A stretch of 64,000 nt of DNA from Escherichia sp. E4742 (GTDB taxonomy: Bacteria; Pseudomonadota; Gammaproteobacteria; Enterobacterales; Enterobacteriaceae): the NCBI RefSeq assembly GCF_005843885.1, contig NZ_CP040443.1:1736001-1800000 (forward strand), read 5' to 3'. A program made the translations under genes and the position numbers. Below are positions 62,000 through 64,000 of the stretch, piece after piece. A model generated the notes under the pieces. It was not told the origin of the DNA. It saw only the letters and a program-made list of their open reading frames with translations, and did no database searches. How positions within the stretch are numbered: the first letter of the stretch is position 1; every line of letters starts with the position of its first letter.

Positions 62000-63205
62000 A
62001 TGCCATTTTGCAAAAGGATTTTTGCAGCTTTACTTCTTCTGATTTGCCTGGGTTACGGGCTGCATATTTTATTTACCCCCGCACAGCCGCTTCGCTTTGA
62101 TCAGCAAGTCTATATTTGGCAACGCGTCTGGACGGCAGAACATAACGACGCACTAAAACAAAGCCGCCCACTTTTCTCTACGCTACGCATACTCGAGATG
62201 CAATTTCATCCACAGGAAGGCATCCGACATTTTGCGGTGAATACTTCGCTTATTAAGCAAGATGGTCGCCCGGTCTGGCTGGTTGCGAGACTCGATGGTC
62301 AGCTTACACGACTTAATAACCAGCAAATTATCCAGCATATTCAACAGACACTACGTGAGTGGCAAAAGGCAGGTATTACGCTGGCAGGTGTGGAAATTGA
62401 TTATGACGCGCCAACAGCAAAATTGCCGGACTATCTGACACTACTTAGTACGTTACATCAGACGCTTCCTACAAATATAAAACTTAGCGTTACCGCCCTG
62501 CCGACCTGGCTTGAATCACCACATCTCGCCCGATTATTGCGCATTGCGGATACTTCGGTTTTGCAGGTACATAACGTGCTATCACCCGAAAAAGGTCTGT
62601 TCGATGCCAGCCTGGCGCAACGTTGGGTAAAGCAGTATGCCAGGCAAACTACGCATCCTTTTTTCATCGCATTGCCCGCTTACGGTTCCGCGCTCACCAG
62701 TGATAATCGCGTCGAGAGCGAAGCTCCGCTATACGTTGCTGAGGAGATGCGTGAGCTAAGCGTGTCGCCACAAACGCTTGCCGATTTCATTCAATATTTA
62801 AAACAGCAACCACCGCGTGGATTACAGGGCCTGGTATGGTTTCGACTACCGTTAGCAGGCGATCGTCGCGCCTGGTCCCTGACGACGCTGGAAGCCGTGA
62901 TTAGGCATAAACCGCTGACGCCATGCTGGTCGTTAATAATTACTCAACATACAGACGAGCAACTTTTTGATCTGGCCATTAAAAACAGCGGCGAAATTGA
63001 TGCGCCGTTGCCGAAACAAATAATTCTACCCAATGCAGATTGTCTATTCGCGGATGGAGCCAGCCACTATCAAGTGCTACCTGGCTCATCCAGCCTGAAT
63101 CTTGTGAGAGGAAGCGCCAGACAACTGCGCGCCGGAGAAAGCAGTCCGCTGGGATGGGCGCGCTGCAATAAAAGACTACAAGGAGAGTTTAATGTTACGC
63201 CATGA
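62000..63205 (+). CDS. DUF3142 protein, membrane-anchored TIM-barrel-like
   Basis: A 401-residue protein with an N-terminal hydrophobic anchor or signal (IFAALLLLICLGYGLHILF), then a region typical of DUF3142. The key block GVEIDYDAPTAKLPDYLTLLSTL (Glu132, Asp134, Asp136) has the look of a glycosidase-type barrel strand carrying acidic residues, followed by KLSVTALPTWL. The last 100 residues are a separate beta-rich domain with LFADGASHY. It sits downstream of kdgK, where K-12 has yhjJ, and overlaps the next gene by 14 bases. Exported; carbohydrate action is inference from fold resemblance. Confidence 0.8.
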   Translation: MPFCKRIFAALLLLICLGYGLHILFTPAQPLRFDQQVYIWQRVWTAEHNDALKQSRPLFSTLRILEMQFHPQEGIRHFAVNTSLIKQDGRPVWLVARLDGQLTRLNNQQIIQHIQQTLREWQKAGITLAGVEIDYDAPTAKLPDYLTLLSTLHQTLPTNIKLSVTALPTWLESPHLARLLRIADTSVLQVHNVLSPEKGLFDASLAQRWVKQYARQTTHPFFIALPAYGSALTSDNRVESEAPLYVAEEMRELSVSPQTLADFIQYLKQQPPRGLQGLVWFRLPLAGDRRAWSLTTLEAVIRHKPLTPCWSLIITQHTDEQLFDLAIKNSGEIDAPLPKQIILPNADCLFADGASHYQVLPGSSSLNLVRGSARQLRAGESSPLGWARCNKRLQGEFNVTP

Positions 63206-64000
63206 GATATCACGGATTGCCAGCGTTGTGTTATTCACGCTTATTTGCGAGAACACTTATGCTTGCGGGCCTTATGCGCCGAACTCACTTTTGCACGATC
63301 GACAACACACATTAACAGAAATGCCTAATGGTAGTTTCATATATGAAGCTCGCCATTTAGTCGAACGTGATCCACGTTTACCTTTATGGCAACCAGAAAT
63401 CAAACCAAACAATTTAGAGGACTATTATCAGTACAGAGAAACACAAAAGGATACCGATTATCAACATTATACTCGCGAAAAACGTCTACAAGAGATAGCA
63501 GAGAAACTTAAGACAAAGCTACCTACAGCGGAACGACTCTATTATCTGGGAGCCATAGACTTTTATAACTTCATCTATGACAGCCCCTGGTTCGATAAAT
63601 TATTAGCCTTACCCAAAAGCGAACAAGGTGAATGGCGGCTGAAGGCAATGTATACGCAAGCCCGTAAAATATTCGATTCAGGTGAAAATGACGAGTTAGC
63701 TTATAATAGCGGAGTGTATATTAGTGAGGAATCCATAAAGGGGATTAATCTTTATCAACAAATTATAGAAGAAGTTCGCAATGGTGAGCCAGACCCCGAA
63801 CAACTCTCTCTCGCCAGTTTGGGACAGTTAGGTTTTTACAGGCTGAATAAAGCGGATATGAAGGGAGCCATCAAATATTATGCGCAACAGGCCGCACAAG
63901 GTTCCCCTGTAGGTAAAGTCTCATTACGCAGAATTGCACTGTATCTGACAAATAAAAAAAATCTCGCCCTTCTGGAAAAAATTATTGATGATCAAATAGT
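63192..64000 (+). CDS. Large exported helical-repeat protein, partial at window end
   Basis: An open frame from ATG 63192 (GGAGAG six bases upstream) runs to the end of the window without a stop, at least 269 codons. The start has a signal peptide ending TYACGPYAPNS, with the CGP directly at the likely cleavage point. Downstream are TPR/Sel1-like helix pairs (ERLYYLGAIDFYNFIYD, LASLGQLGFYRLNKADMKGAIKYYAQQAAQGSP). The 14-base overlap with the DUF3142 gene indicates coupled translation and a shared task at the envelope. I do not know the family's function. Confidence 0.8.
   Translation, partial: MLRHEISRIASVVLFTLICENTYACGPYAPNSLLHDRQHTLTEMPNGSFIYEARHLVERDPRLPLWQPEIKPNNLEDYYQYRETQKDTDYQHYTREKRLQEIAEKLKTKLPTAERLYYLGAIDFYNFIYDSPWFDKLLALPKSEQGEWRLKAMYTQARKIFDSGENDELAYNSGVYISEESIKGINLYQQIIEEVRNGEPDPEQLSLASLGQLGFYRLNKADMKGAIKYYAQQAAQGSPVGKVSLRRIALYLTNKKNLALLEKIIDDQI

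Overview
The window is a chromosomal segment of Escherichia coli (or a Shigella strain of the same species). Gene content and order follow the K-12 stretch rhsB to kdgK almost gene for gene: rhs, yhhJ-rbbA-yhiI, yhiM, yhiN, pitA, uspB/uspA, dtpB, rsmJ-prlC, rlmJ, gor, dinQ/agrAB, arsRBC, slp, dctR, the gad/hde acid fitness island, treF, yhjB to yhjH and kdgK. A complete heme-uptake locus (chuS, chuA, chuTWXYUV) sits between dctR and yhiD. K-12 lacks it, while extra-intestinal and O157-like lineages carry it, so I infer a chu-positive phylogroup such as B2, D, E or F.

Layout. 1-5166: the 3' end of an Rhs polymorphic toxin gene with an AT-rich toxin tip and a secreted Sel1-type immunity candidate, then a graveyard of a displaced Rhs tip, its orphan immunity candidate and two H-repeat (ISAs1-family) elements, one internally deleted. 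5321-10244: the translationally coupled yhiI-rbbA-yhhJ export/ribosome ATPase operon. 10979-14659: yhiM; then an ArsR-type repressor divergent from an ArsP-type permease, with two dyad operators between them (not in K-12); then yhiN. 14890-24761: housekeeping genes (phosphate import, universal stress, peptide import, rRNA methylation, oligopeptidase, glutathione reductase). 24815-25487: the SOS-controlled toxic peptide gene dinQ and the paired small RNAs agrA/agrB, with a relic copy of the gor tail between the RNAs. 25639-27774: arsRBC.

28228-50814 is the acid fitness region split by the heme island: slp, dctR, chu genes with two Fur boxes and an RNA-thermometer hairpin, yhiD-hdeB-hdeA, hdeD, gadE, mdtEF, gadW, gadY, gadX, gadA. 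GadE, GadX and GadW control glutamate-dependent acid resistance; HdeA/HdeB protect periplasmic proteins; MdtEF is an efflux pump co-transcribed with gadE. 51313-61905: treF, yhjB-E, yhjG, the motility phosphodiesterase pdeH with a clear sigma-28 promoter, and kdgK. K-12 yhjA, which should lie between gadA and treF, is missing.

61906-64000: downstream of kdgK, where K-12 has yhjJ, are two coupled accessory genes: a membrane-anchored DUF3142 TIM-barrel-like protein and the start of a large exported helical-repeat protein running off the window. Together with the Rhs tip/immunity pair and the ArsR/ArsP unit, this is the least characterised part of the window.
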